Assembly (NCBI RefSeq): GCF_047663525.1
Contig: NC_092588.1
Location: 49,469,501 to 49,533,500, forward strand
Direction: 5' to 3'
Source: Anas platyrhynchos
Lineage: Eukaryota > Chordata > Aves > Anseriformes > Anatidae
DNA length: 64,000 nucleotides
Of this stretch, positions 13,227-26,387 are shown one piece after another (the stretch's first letter is position 1; the number at the start of each line of letters is the position of its first letter). Position numbers and translations under genes: made by a program. The notes below the pieces were generated by a model. That model had not been told where the DNA came from. It did not search any database and saw nothing but the letters and a program-made list of their open reading frames with translations.

Positions 13227-13923
13227 CAGAACCACAGAATGGCTGAGGTTAAGAGGCACCTCTGGAGATCATCCAGACAAATCCCCTTATTCAGAGTAGG
13301 GTCAGCTAGAACAGGTTGCTCTGGGATCTACCTGGTTGTGTTTTGAATATCTCCAAGACTGGAGGCTCCACAACTTCTATCTAGGCATGCAGTTTCAGTG
13401 TTCAATCACCCGTATGGTAAATAAATAAATAAATAAATCTCTTAACTTGTGGAAAAGAATTTCTTGTATTTTAAGCTGCCACTGTCCTGTCACTGATCCC
13501 ATCTTCTTTATTCTTTTCCATCAGGTAATTTGATCAGATTCCCCTGAACCTTCTCTTCTCTAGACGGAAGAGTCATATCTCTCAGCCTCTCCTCATATGA
13601 CAGATGCACTAAGCCTTTAGTCCTTTTTGTGGCCCTTTGCTGAACTCCCTCCAGTATCTCCATGGCTCTTGAACTTAGCAGCAAAAACACATTGCTGGCT
13701 TACGGTCACCTTGCTGTCATTAGGGCCTCCAAGTCTTTTCTGTAAAGATGCTTTTTCAGACATCAGTCCTGGCCTGTGCTGGTGCATGGGATTATTATTA
13801 CTCCTGAGGTGCAGGAGTTGGCACTTGCCTTTGTTGAACATCAGGAGGTTCTTACTTGCCTCTTTTTTTTTTCTTTTTTTTTTTTTTTCTCCAGCCTGTT
13901 GAGGTCCCTGTCAGTAGCAGCAC
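13227..13923 (-). mobile_element. Old CR1 copy, 3' part (host of a nested CR1)
   Basis: A diverged CR1 read on the minus strand. Recognisable pieces are the 3' tail side (ACAGAATGGCTGAGGTTAAG), the CTCTTCTCTAGACGGAAGAG and CAGCCTCTCCTCATATGACA blocks (SLEKRRL / EERL equivalents), and the region equivalent to the NKGKC-LLHL part of the reverse transcriptase. Frames are broken by indels, a (AAAT)n microsatellite at 13418-13438 and a T-rich insertion at 13861-13889. The element does not end at 13923: it resumes beyond the young CR1, from about 14950. Confidence 0.88.
13418..13438. repeat. (AAAT)n microsatellite inside old CR1
   Basis: About five AAAT units interrupting the old CR1 copy. Confidence 0.9.
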
Positions 13924-14949
13924 AATAGAATCATAGAATCATAGAATATCCTGAGTTGGAAGGGACCCTTAAGGATCATCAAGTCCAACTCTTGACACCG
14001 CACAGGTCTACCCAAAAGTTCAGACCATGTGACTAAGCGCACAGTCCAGTCTCTTCTTAAATTCAGTCAGGCTCGGTGCAGTGACCACTTCCCTGGGGAG
14101 CCTGTTCCAGTGTGCAACCACTCTCTCTGTGAAGAACTTCCTCCTGATGTCAAGCCTAAACTTCCCCTGCTTCAGCTTAACCCCGTTCCCGCGGGTCCTG
14201 TCGCTAGCGTTAATGGAGAAAAGGTCTCCTGCCTCTCGACACCCCCTTACGAGGAAGTTGTAGACTGCGATGAGGTCTCCCCTCAGCCTCCTCTTCTCCA
14301 GGCTGAACAGGCCCAGTGCCCTCAGCCGTTCCTCGTACGTCTTCCCCTCCAGGCCTTTCACCATCTTCGTAGCCCTCCTCTGGACACTCTCCAACAGTTT
14401 CACGTCCTTTTTATACTGTGGTGCCCAGAACTGCACACAGTACTCAAGGTGAGGCCGCACCAGCGCAGAGTAGAGTGGGACAATCACCTCCCTCGACCTA
14501 CTAGCGATGCCGTGCTTGATGCACCCCAGGATACGGTTGGCCCTCCTGGCTGCCAGGGCACACTGCTGGCTCATATTCAACTTGTTGTCTACCACGACCC
14601 CCAGATCCCTCTCTTCTAGGCTGCTCTCCAGCGTCTCATCGCCCAGTCTGTACGTGCAGCCAGGGTTTCCCCGTCCCAGGTGCAGGACCCGGCACTTGCT
14701 CTTATTGAACTTCATGCGGTTGGCGATCGCCCAGCTCTCCAACCTATCCAGATCCCTCCGCAAGGCCTTTCCACCCTCATTCGAGTCCACAACTCCTCCA
14801 AGTTTGGTGTCATCGGCAAACTTGCTCAAAATACCTTCTATTCCTACATCCAGATCGTTTATAAAAATATTGAAAAGTACCGGCCCTAAAATGGAGCCTT
14901 GAGGGACCCCACTAGTGACCGCCCGCCAGCCTGACGCAGCGCCATTCAC
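13924..14949 (-). mobile_element. Young CR1 LINE, 5'-truncated, nested in an older CR1
   Basis: About 1 kb of a recent CR1 on the minus strand. From its 5' end (14949) it carries an uninterrupted reverse transcriptase C-terminal frame, then a roughly 95-base 3' UTR, then the ATTCTATGATTCT-type tail at 13925-13945. It lacks the 5' UTR, ORF1, the endonuclease domain and the front half of the polymerase, so it cannot move by itself. Few mutations separate it from the copy at 1562-1710. Both flanks are the same older CR1, and CACAAT occurs at both junctions (13921-13926 and 14947-14952). Confidence 0.95.
14020..14949 (-). pseudogene. CR1 ORF2 reverse transcriptase, C-terminal fragment
   Basis: 309 open codons ending at a natural stop. 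Visible motifs are SGVPQGS at about residues 13-19 and the catalytic FADD box at about 44-47 (avian CR1 form of YADD). The [23 protein letters not shown] and [13 protein letters not shown] blocks of the CR1 thumb/connection region follow, then [13 protein letters not shown] near the end. The first codon is GTG, an internal valine of the full polyprotein and not a real initiator, so this is a 5'-truncated piece of a protein of roughly 900-1000 residues in intact CR1s. The long intact frame reflects recent insertion, not selection. The + strand frames over the same bases are shadows. Confidence 0.93.
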
Positions 14950-14985
14950 AATGCTCTAGTGTATTAGCCATTCCTCCTGGCTTCA
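14950..14985 (-). mobile_element. Old CR1 copy, continuation beyond the nested insertion
   Basis: The bases AATGCTCTAGTGTATTAGCC followed by ATTCCTCCTGGCTT match, with mutations, the CR1 segment that normally follows the sequence ending at 13923 (usual wording GGTGTATCAGCCACTCCTCC, from memory). The old element therefore continues here, and the young CR1 sits inside it. The older copy's own 5' truncation point is near 14985. Confidence 0.72.
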
Positions 14986-15323
14986 GTCTGTTGTGCCACG
15001 CACCCAGTTCCCAGGGAGCAGGGGGACAGGCTCTCTTCCATGATACAAAGCTGAAGTGGCCCAGGCAGAGAAGCTGCCAGGCTTGCCCCAATGTGAGGCA
15101 GGTTCTAGGTGTCCTATAGTACCTGTAAAGAGAACCCATAGTACTATGAAAGATGCTGTGGCTTTGCTTCTTGAAATAACATTTTTCTGTGTCTGAATGC
15201 ATAAGGAAATATTTTTGTTTATTTTCATTAAAAAAAAACTGGTGATGGAAAAATAAATAAAGTGATTGAAGTCTGGTCTTTAGCTAGACTGTTTTAACCT
15301 AGACCAGAACTATATTATTTTAT

Positions 15324-15356
<33 letters not shown>

Positions 15357-17388
15357 CAAGAAATACTTTATGCTGTGTTTGTTTTGTTAAAAAAAAAAAA
15401 AGTCTGGAGAGTATCTCAGTTACTCCAAACATCAGAAGATGATGTTAGAGAGAAAGCTTTTTCTTGCTGGAGAAGTAAATGAGGAAGCACATGATTCATC
15501 ATGATAAAAGTCATAAAGCAAAAAGGTAATTTTGACAGCAGCATTTTGAATGGGCTTGGGGAAGCCAGCTTAATATTGGGAAACAAAGTTAACACCTGGA
15601 AGACAGAACAATTGGGATGGGAGATGACTAGCAACTGGGTAAATCTGGACAAGGAAAACAGACTATATTTGGACATATTTCAAAGGGAAACTAGCAAGAC
15701 TTGAAAACAGCCCAGATGTGAGAGACTTTGGAGAAAGCAAAGTCCAAAAATCATGTTAGAGAAAAAACAGGTGCTTTCTGATTTTGCTGCCTGCATTCTA
15801 TCAGAAAAGATTTACTTTCAAGCTCTTACAGTGATATTTTACACTGCAGGTTTTGAAGTAAATTATATTGGGTCATAACTTATATGAAATGACATGACTG
15901 TGGTTGCTACCTTCAAAGAATGACTAAGCCATAACATAGTTCAACCAGAGGTGCACAAGTGAAATATATTTGGAAATCAAAATACACTATTAAGTAACTA
16001 AGATCTTCAACTACGCTAAATTGTTGCCATTGCACGGAATTCAGTGTATTTACATAGATTTACTCTTGCAGTGGATTTTTCCTGAGTTTAAGTTGCTAAA
16101 ATTTAATGTACGGACAAAATCTTATTCTAGCCTCAGTGGGACTTACAGACCTTCATCCTGCTCCTACATTGGTAGCTGTCCAGTGATGCCAAGTTATGTC
16201 AGAGCACTGAGAAAATGCCTCCTGGGAAGTAACTTGTATACGAAGACACAAGTGTGGTTTATGTCCTTTCACAGGTTGCAGTTAATTAATTGGATGGCTG
16301 CTGCTTAGGAAGATTTGGACAGTTTTCCTTCTTCCTCCTCCTCTTTTTCCTCACACCATCTCTTGGGGTATAATCCCCTAAAGCCACAGTTAACGAACAT
16401 TAGAAGGATGCTATAAAAGAGACAGGGATGTACATCTGAGCATCATTAGAAATTAATACTCTGGTAAGTAACACATTGGGGAACATTTTTAAATTATGTA
16501 AAACAAATCATGCTGCATGAAAAGAAAGTCTTTTGGTGTGCAGCTTTTTCCAAATTGCGTGGATTATTGTTTGTAGCTTGTTCTGGCATAGGCTTTGCAA
16601 CAGGGAGCCATGAAGAAGGAGAGGAGGGAATTTCTTATCCTTTCCTCTGATGCACATTTATGTGATGACAAGAAAAATTTCACCTATACATTTCACAAAG
16701 TCCTCATTCATGTAAAATTCCTGTTGGATTTAATCTGCTGTCTCCATCAACATTTATGAGAAAATTTCCATGAGCCAAGAAGTTTTAGGATTAGAGACCA
16801 GAGAGATTTGGTTTTGTTTTTGAAGACAAGAGAGAATTTGTCAAAGTATGACCAGCTCTCTAGATTTTTTACTAACAGATAATTTAGTTTATAAAATATG
16901 TTTATGGAAGAATATCATTACTGATGCAATCCATTGTGAATTAGTCTTTTCCAAATTAGAGTAAGCAAATAAACAGAGTAAGTGCAAAAAAACAGCTAAT
17001 ATATTTTGTGCATTGATTTTGACAATTACAGAACTGTTTTAATTATTTATGATACGTATTAATAAATGATCTGTGGTGTATTTTATAAATAAAATGAAAT
17101 CTCAGTATTATGTCAGCTCACCACAGGCTCCTGCATTAAATCTTTGCTGAAAGGTGGGGAAAGACATCCAGTGTTTATTCAGATTATACAGTATAGCCAC
17201 TGTATTCCAAAGTATTAACTTGCCCACTCTCTTTCTGAATTGATTTCTTATGCAGTCTGGAATATCTGGAGGTGCCACAGCAGTTCTCTTGCTTGAATAT
17301 TAAATGTGCAGCTTCATTTCCTCTTGAATTGGCAATGCAACCATTTATTTTCTTCTCTAGGGTTTGACCCTTCATAGAGGTATTTCAT
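14986..17388. other. Unique intergenic sequence with T28 tract
   Basis: Contains a 28-T tract at 15329-15356 and otherwise unremarkable AT-rich DNA. No exon or transposon recognised. Confidence 0.5.
15329..15356. repeat. T28 homopolymer
   Basis: 28 consecutive T. It is not attached to a recognisable retrotransposon tail. Confidence 0.9.
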
Positions 17389-18232
17389 TTAAGAGTGCTT
17401 TTGGTATAATGGTAATTGCCAGGGAGCAGTAAGGGCAGACTGCTCCACAAAAAAGAATGAGTGAAGGGCTGTCCCAATACAAGGGATGACACCGAGAGGG
17501 TGTAGTCCCACAGCATCTGAGCAGCGATGTACTGGTGGCAGTGAGAGGTTCTGTGCATAGTTAGCAATCAAGGTAAGATGCAGTGATGAGTCCAGGATGG
17601 GGTTCATCCAGGTAGTCCAATTAAGAACAACATGAGACAGAGCTGGAGACTGACAGTTGTATGGTGTAGCTCTGTCAGGGAGAGGCTGATGAGCTGAAAT
17701 GGGGATTCTGGACGAACAGGCAGTGGGCATGCGGGTGGTTGGTCTTGTTGAGGCTGGTCTGGTCCATTAAGGCCTATTGGTGCATGCAAGGCCCTGACAC
17801 AAAGGGACTGAATTATTTCAGAGTGGGACTGAATATAGTGGGACTGAATTATTTCAGAGAAGTGAGGCCCCAAGAAAATTTGACTTATTTTTAGATAGTT
17901 GTATGAATGAGTTTCATCAGGGCATGTATACACCATGTGATAACTGTGCTCTCTGGGCCTGATCCAAGACCACAGAGAAGCAACAGAGAGCCCTCTTTAG
18001 GGGTCTTTTGTGTCTGGGGTCCTTTGATAAGGCTTCTATTGACCATGGTAGCTGTTTCAGGACTTGCGGGTTGGTGACACAGGATGTCAGTTGGATGGCT
18101 ATCATTTGATAGTGCTGTGCGAATCAGTTTTTTTATATACACTGGTAAGAAGGCCTTTTCCAGTATCAGACTGTACCTCCATCCCATTGTCTGAACATCA
18201 CAGAATCCTTCATTGCTCCTTCCTTCTGGCAC
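17389..18232 (-). pseudogene. Possible decayed coding sequence, unidentified
   Basis: Three overlapping minus-strand open frames follow one another 5' to 3': 18232-17891 (113 codons), 17936-17604 (110 codons) and 17730-17389 (113 codons), each in a different frame. The DNA is GC-richer than its surroundings. Such a chain can arise from a frameshifted old ORF, but also by chance. No motif I can name is present. Inside lies an imperfect tandem repeat at 17803-17860, where GGGACTGAAT occurs three times. I do not assign a function. Confidence 0.22.
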
Positions 18233-20904
18233 TGCCTTGCATGCTAGTATGCAGTGTCTTCATCCTTCTCCTATGCTATTGCTGTTGTGTTATCAAGCTT
18301 CTTCCTGCCTAGTTTTCTTTCTGGCCTGCTGCTAGGCTTCTGGACGAAGCTTTTTGCAGGAGAAATATTAAAGTTGTGCTTCATCCTCTTGGTTGTGTCA
18401 ACAACATTATTTCTGCATACACTTTCCAGTTCTTTCTGATCTGACACACTCAGAGATGTGTCAGCTGAGCACTGGCAACTGCTTGTAACATGAAGGTCTT
18501 CACATTTCAGCCTTTTTCAGGCCTTTGTTTTCACTGTTTAGAAGTAGGACTGTGAATTTTGAACAGGACCGCTGTCCAGAAGATGAAGAATAAGTCGATC
18601 TGGATGTCTATTCATCTTGAAAGTTTTGGCACTCAGATAATATCTGCTTATTTTGTTCAGGTAAAACAGAAAAATGCCGGGAGGTAGATGATTGACATTT
18701 GTGCTGCTGAAACTGGATAATACAGCTTGTCTGTGTCCAGTGTTGAAGATTTTACCTCTTCATCAGTGTATTTTAGCAGTGCTATCAACAAAATTAATCT
18801 TTTCCATAATGGCCCACAGCCACGTTCAACTGAGTGGTTTTTGGAAGTCAATGCAAGGCCCAGGCTTTGCTGCTCTGCTCCTCAAGTACCTGCTGTTTGA
18901 ATGCTGAGATGCTCACCGTAGCCTCCCTCCAGCATTATCACCAGCCTTGACTCCAAGCAGGCAAACATCCAGCTAACCTAACAGCCACTGGTATTATTAT
19001 TATTTTTTTTATTAGCTTCCCTACCTGTGCTGCATATAACTCCAACATCTCCTGTCATTCAGCATAGTCCTTTCTTCCCTTTTCCTCTTTAAATACATTT
19101 TCTTCAGTTTTGGGCCAACATTGTCTCTGTTATTATAAGATGATGATTCTTAGAAATATATTCCACGCTCTCCATTGATTACTGAGCAGTATATGTTAAT
19201 TTTAGAAACATAATGTATTCTCAAAGTTAATGGAGTGTGACAATATTGTACACTTAGTTCTGGATTTGCCCTTCAGATGAACAACTCGATATCTTAATAG
19301 CGTACACTGATTTTGCAGGTTGCATTTGTAGGTAGTCTAGGTTTTTGGTATTCATTGATGGCTAATCTGAGAAGTCAATTTTATACTGCACCACCTGCAA
19401 TTCCAATATGAGTGGCTAAGGAATCTTGGGCAGCTCTATATATTCTTCTTACTTGTCAGGGTGATTTAGTTTTCTTATTTTGGGTTATTGTGGTCCATTT
19501 CTCAAACCCTCTATGAGGTCTCAGTGCTTCTCTATTTTTAAAGCTTATTTATTTATTTATTTTTAACCATTTTTTCCAATGGTGTAGATTACTCATATTT
19601 ACCCAACTTAGTAAGGATTTTTAGTCTCCTTTATGTTCAAACTCTAATACTTCTTTATGGTTCTTTTAGCTAGCTCCCATTCTGAAGTGTGTCAAGCTGT
19701 AAGGTATTATCTTGTCTCATTTGTATCATGAGCAGCAGAGCACTCTGGTCATTGGAAATTGTGTACACTGAACATAGTGACAAATTTCCAAGGTTTTAAA
19801 TCAGGATGTGAGCGCAGGCATCTCTTTATGTTATCTCATGTACAGACGAGTGTTCAAAAGCTGAGCTCAGTAGGCTTTCCTTAATTAAAATGGGTTTAAG
19901 AGCTTAGTAAACTACCTAATTTTGTCTGTGTTTCCATTCTTATGGTCACTGGTATGCCACAGAGGAAAACCTATACTTTCCAGATGGATAAAATGCTGCA
20001 ATGAGAACATGTTTTCATTTCTTTTCCTATATTAAAGAAAACTAGAGAGAATTAAAAGCGAAGACAATCTATTTTACAGACAAAAATTCACATGTCTCAA
20101 GGGAAGACTATATGAAAGTAGCACATGGAGAAAAAGAGCTTTAAGAATTATGAAGTTCTCTTTCTCCTTTGTGGCTGTAAGCACTCTCTCTCTCTCCCTC
20201 TCTTTTTTCTTTTTCTTTTTTTTTTCTTAATGTATTCAGAGATGTAGGAGAGGCAGTTTATGACTTCTGTGACAATATATTCAGTATAGCAGGAGTAGGA
20301 TGAAGATACTCATACTTATTTGTTTGTTTTTGATATCTAATTGATCTTAATGTCTTTAAAAAACATCACCTTAAACCTTTCTTAGAAGGGAGCACTTTGT
20401 ACTCATCCCTCTCCTCCTCTTCTTTTCTTATGATTGCCTTTCCCAAAGCTGAACTAAGAAACAGGGGAAAAAAAAAAAAAAAAAAAAAAGCAAGTTTATT
20501 GTGATCTCAGGCATAGCACATTGTTCTTGTACAAGACCTCTTCCATAAGCTGCAACCTGTAGTAGATGATACATTGCCAGATGAGAGCAAGTTGATGGAA
20601 AGGTTATTTCACTATGATTGCAAATAATTTTTATATCCACTACTGTTTTTTATATCTGTACTTGATCCTTTCCCAGTACATAGAAGTAGAAAAGATGATT
20701 TCTCAATTATTTTTTTTTCCCTAGCCCTACTGTTTTATGATCTCATACACTTGCAATAGGGCTTGTTGGAAATGTTTAGTTGAAAAACACCACCACCAAA
20801 TACTTCACTTGAAATTTCATTTTCACATTTCATTTGAAAATGCAGATTTCAAAAAAATAGAAATGTTTTATATGGTATTTGGGTTATTTCTTGGCCTAAG
20901 ATGG

Positions 20905-20942
20905 TTGGTTTTGGTTCTGGTTCTTGGTTTTGGTTCTGGTTC
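20905..20942. repeat. Perfect 2 x 19-bp tandem duplication
   Basis: Two identical adjacent copies of a 19-base GGTTTTGGTTCTGG-containing unit, G/T-only except for the C residues. Confidence 0.9.
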
Positions 20943-21882
20943 CTTGATCTGACTTTTTTTTTTTTTTTGAGTAATTTCATCATCATCCTCTGTCCAGAAA
21001 CAAAAGAAAATAAAAATCTATTTGCTCGAAAAATTATCTCTAATCTTGGTACTGAACTAGAGGGAATTTTCCCTTTCTTTCATCGTGTTCCAAAATAAAT
21101 TTCAGATAAACTTCTACAGCCTTGTTTTGTCTGTCAAAAACTCACAGAAATGCAAGTGTAACAGTAAGAAAATGTTAAGTGCATATATAGTTTCCTTGAG
21201 GAGGGAGATAGGCAACATGAAGCAAATGTGACCCTTGCAAAGACCAGCTATGGGTGAATATCTAGATCACACAAGGTAACTCAGGCAGGGAAGCACCTTA
21301 AGGAGTGAAGAGAGAATACTGTGTGCCTCTGAAGGATGATGCAGAGCAGCCTAGTGCTCAGCATAAAGGATACTAGATACTTAAGTGTGTCTCTGGAGGT
21401 CAGACATCAGGCTCAGGGCTGCTCATTAGCTTCTGACACTTCCTTGGGATGCCAGAACCTGAAGAGTTGTGTCAACTCCTTACAAAGAGATCTCTTGACT
21501 GAGGAATTCAGCTGCTCTCTTCAGATAGACAGCATTCAAAGCCACAGCTAAAAATTGCCTTCCTGAGGTCTGATTAAAAGCCTGAGAGATCTGTCAGCAC
21601 TATTGTGAAGTCAACGGTGTTTTATTATTATTATTATTTTTATTATTGATTTTAGTATGTCTAGCTGGTGTCCACAGTTGTCTCTTTACAACAGAGGCCA
21701 TAATAAACTGTGCTGGGCAGGATGCAGTTTGGGATTAAGGCCTTCAAATTTAAATGCCTGGAGGTGCACGTGTATGTGCCATGGTGTCTAGGCTGCACTG
21801 AGTGAAAGTGTAGTAATACAGTACAGAAGCCTGGAAAAAGAGACTGTGTATGCCCTGCACCTATGGCTGGCCAGGTCAGCTG

Positions 21883-21963
21883 AGAAAAAACAAAAACAAA
21901 AACAAAAACAAAAACAAAACAAACAAACAAAAAAAAACAAAACAAACAACAAAAAAAACAAAC
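21883..21963. repeat. (CAAAAA)n / (CAAA)n simple repeat
   Basis: About 80 bases of A and C only, shifting from CAAAAA to CAAAA to CAAAC periodicity. On the opposite strand it yields the low-complexity F/V-rich frame at 21661-21984, which is not a gene. Confidence 0.93.
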
Positions 21964-24900
21964 CCTGTAGTATTCTGCTATCAAATTCCTTAGATTAACA
22001 ACATCTGTATTTCTTGCCTACCTAAAAGATAAGTATGACATGCAATTAGCAATACTGTTGATGAGTGCTAGAATCTAGCAAGATTGATTTGAAAGTGAAA
22101 AGAGCACCAGATGTGTGATTACTCCACTACAAGAGATTTTTCTAAATGGGAAATTACTGTAGTTTCATGCAGAAAATGCCGTTCCCCACAGAATGATATT
22201 GCACTGACAGAAAGTGGCATGTAACTGTTCTGTTTTTCTTGCAGATTAAGTCCTTTGTGTCTACTAGACAATACCCTTGAACAGCATATTCTTGATTTTA
22301 ATCTTTGTATGTGAAAATAATTAAAAATATAAACAAGTAAAACAAACTACTTGAAAATCAAATGCTATCACATATCACATTTAAATGTCATCAGGTTAGA
22401 ACACTGTGTTATAAAATTATGAATAATGTGTTCACCTTTCCTTACTATCATCCATTTATGTTATTACTAAAAATGGGTTCATATTAATAAAATAGAGCAC
22501 TTACAACTAACTGAGGTAGGCAGAGTTCCATGTATGTGTGCAGATGTAGTTTAAGTGGTAAAAAATTGTCATCTTGATTGGATCATCTACATTTAATTGT
22601 ATGAGACTAGGAGACATGAGATTATCAGCTACAATGAAAATGGAAACATTTTCTGCAAAAGCCATCATTTAATTAAATTAGGTTTGCATAAAATTCAAAT
22701 CTGTTGTGGTATATTAGTTCTCTGTCACAATGTGAGCTTTATTTCATAGCTGTTAAGGAGAAGCAATGCTGTCTTACAAGATTTAAGCTAGCTACTTAAA
22801 GAGAGAATGACTTTTCCCCTCCTCTCATTTTAACTGTAGGCTGTGCATTTACACTGACATGGCCTTTGAGGTGATAAAATGAATCAGAATATTTTTTCCT
22901 TAACAGAAAATCCTCTTCAAAATGTTTTTGTTGTTTCTGCTAAAATACCTACAATGTAGAAGGAAAAAAAAGGTATTTTTTGATGACTGTAAATTAAAGG
23001 CACATTTTTTTTTTTTTTATTAACACCTTTAAGGTTTCCTGCTGAAGAATGATTTTTGAAGAAAGAATATGCTATCTGGAAAACAAAACAGAACAAAAAA
23101 CAATGGAACCTCTTGCAACAGAATATTTTGTCCAGACAGGTTGTGGAATTCAGCACTGCTGTAGAAGTATTTTGGTTCAACTTCATATCTGTCTCCAGAC
23201 TTCAGCAGGAGCCTTAAATTATGTTAGCCTAGGGCAAAGTTAAAAGAAACCAGCAAGACTCCTAAAACTCCCATCATTTGATTTGAGACAAATTAGAGGT
23301 ATTGTTTATTCTCAGCTAGCAATTGCTGTGCAGAAAATGGCAAAGTAAAATAGAAATATTCCATGTGAATTCTAAAGTGCTACTTTCATCTGCAAAACTT
23401 TCTAAGCTCTTGCAGTACACTTCAAAAGACATTCTGAAGTGATTTGAGAAAGTCCAAAAACATCACAATGACATCACTTCGCTCAGTATAGGGAATTTTG
23501 TTATGTGTTTAGAATAAAACTTCAAAAGAAGTCTCCATAATAAAAACATGTCTTGGGTTCTTTTTAGTTTCTCCTTACTCTTGGAGAGACAGATAAACAA
23601 CGAGAAGAAACTTGTCATGCAAAAGTTTTCTCATATCAGCATAGCTATTTAACATACTGTGTTGAGCTGATCAGTTTCACTGGCATGCACCCATTGGAAG
23701 GATCTTTATTTCTCATCAAAAATGCACACGCATACATGTGGGATGCACACAAGAAGGCTCAGTTTTTGTCTCCCTTGACAGGTCTGGAATCTACTTCAGC
23801 TGTAATGTGTTGTGTTTGCTAGCAGTCACTGAGGTACAGTAATTCAATTTCATTTCTAGTCACTTTTTGGAGCTGACCAGTACTTTTGAGTTAAGGTCTA
23901 GTTTTAATCAAATTCACTTTTCACTTTGCAGAAGCATTTCCAATATTACCTAGCTTGACTGCATTTTAATTCTATTATGTCACATTTCCAATTTTTATAT
24001 TAGCATCTCTGTACGGATGTAGAAAATAAAGTACCATAAGAACTATGCTCCAGAGTACAGTTTCATGTAATATCTTTTTATCTGCAGTAAAATACACAAT
24101 AATTAGGAAATTCAAATAATCAATTAAACGGTACTGAGTTTTCACCATTTCAAAGACCATCTGGGAGATAACTATGTCTTTTCCTTGGAATAAAAGGTTG
24201 AGCAAGAAGACCTTATATTTTTGTATGAGTGTGAAAAAGTATAAGGAGGTTATTTTGAAAAGAATTGGAGAATAGATAAGGTGTTCTTCTGATAAGCCTG
24301 CAGGTGTACTTTGGAAGCTGGAAGATATTAAAATATACAGTAAAGAATATTAGATATACTCAGGGGAACAGATATTAAATATGAGAAAGTACCACGTGGA
24401 TAATTAAATACAACAGCATTTAATTGCTCAAAGCCAGGATGACAACTGTGTTTGGACCCAAAGACAACTCTTCATTATGCCTTCATGGTCATAGTGGCAG
24501 ACCATTTACCTGTGAGAGGGAGCAAGATTTAGCACATGAAATGTCAGTACTTAAGTAAAGGACAAGGCATAAATCACACACAACTTCATGTGAATGAACC
24601 TGGATAATCTCTGGATGCTTTTTTGGTTATTTGTTTGATGTTATACTGGAGGTCTTGGATTTTCACTGGAGCTGCTCTGATATCACAACTGCATCTTTGT
24701 ACAGACTAGGCTCGGACTGAGTTACAGGGTCACAGTGTTACCATATTGCAGTGGTATATTCTCACAGTGAGGTCATTGCTCTAGCATAAAAATGAATTTA
24801 AACTAAATAAAATACCACATTACTATTTAGGGAAGTTATGCACTATAAATACTAAGTAAATATATTTTAAACACTATCAACTTGTGTATCTTAAAACCTA

Positions 24901-26387
24901 GTCAGAAGCACTTATTGAAATATGACCAGTTACCAGAAATACTTTAATTTTAAAAATAATATGCATACCTGTGAATTTTGCCAAAACATTTTTGTGCTAC
25001 ATGAGATATTAGAAACAGGTTATAAATAAAGCATTTGCTCAGCATTGCTGCCACTGAAAACAGTCACCCAGTGACAGATACTCCACTAGCTCCAGTCCCC
25101 TTTTAAAATGTTCACATCAGAAAGTGGGTCATGCTGAGGGCACACACTGAAATAACGAGTATAGCGTAGAGGGGATAATTGATAATATTTCCAATTATGC
25201 TTTAAAATACTTTTGTTTTGGAATTCCAGAATCCCCTTTTACTCAATATCTCATGGCTTTGCTCTGACATGTTGCAAAAGTGGGCTAGGACCCAAATCTA
25301 AGATCCAAACACATGGAAACTTTGGATCCAGAACTACTGCAGAGTTAGAAATAAGCCCTCCTGTCCCTTGTACACTGAAATGAAGCAGCTGTGAAGAAAC
25401 CCTGAGCTTTGATGGAAAAGATAGAGATGTCTGTGATTTAACTGAATTGGAATCTTTATCTAGTCTGCATTTAAATTCTAGTATTAATCTAACATCAATA
25501 GATATTATCCGTATATAACCATTTTTTGAACTCATCTTGAATCAATGCCACTGTAAGATGTACAGTACATTTTCAACTTGCCATTGAAACTTATGATTTT
25601 AGAATGGAATGATATGTAATGTTATCATTGATACTTGATAGCAATGTCTAACTGAAGTTGTGAAACAAAATTAATTTTTGTTTTGAAAATTGAGGTCTTT
25701 CTTGTCCTTTCTGTGTTGATGTTATTTTGACATTACCGTAAGAATTTATGATTACTACCATATAGAGACAGTGTTAGTCAAAGTCCTCCTAGTATCTCAC
25801 GTAGTTGCATTAAAATTTAATTGGCATAGGATTAACTGTTTAATTGTAACCTTATATGGAGTATTTGTGATGTAATTGCAGACAACTCTACTAGTTTTAG
25901 TAACAATTTTATGCACTGTACACATAACATAAGGCTCTCTTGCCTGAATAATTTAAGCTTATTTAGCTCTCTAGTTTTCTTATTTAAAGTGTTGATATTC
26001 AAGGCATCTAACATAACACTCCAGGCTTTGTAGTTTTTTTAACGGTTCTTGGTAGGCAGATGATATCATATTTACAAAATAATAGTGTAAAATTGTGCAA
26101 ACAGACTGTAAACACTGTATTGGTGCTAGACCAGAGTAATGTGAAGAATTAACTCTTCAGAAGTCTAGAGCTATGAATGTTTGTTCTTTTGAGGGGAAAT
26201 AGAAAAAAAATCCCTTTGTAATTGAAAAATAATGCAAAAAGTAGGAAAGTTGTCTCTGCTTTTTTTTTTTTTTTTCTCTGTGTTTAAATATTTTTTTCAG
26301 ATATAACTAATGGTTTCAAATGGGTGAAGTTTACCTTTCTGCCTTGCTGGTCTGCTTCAGATACTCATGCCAGATGTCATATTCAGT

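Noticed and set aside
14029..14619. 196-codon + strand open frame
   Set aside because: It is the antisense shadow of the CR1 reverse transcriptase frame on the minus strand.
21661..21984. Frame rich in F and V resembling a membrane protein
   Set aside because: Translation of the reverse complement of the CAAAAA simple repeat.
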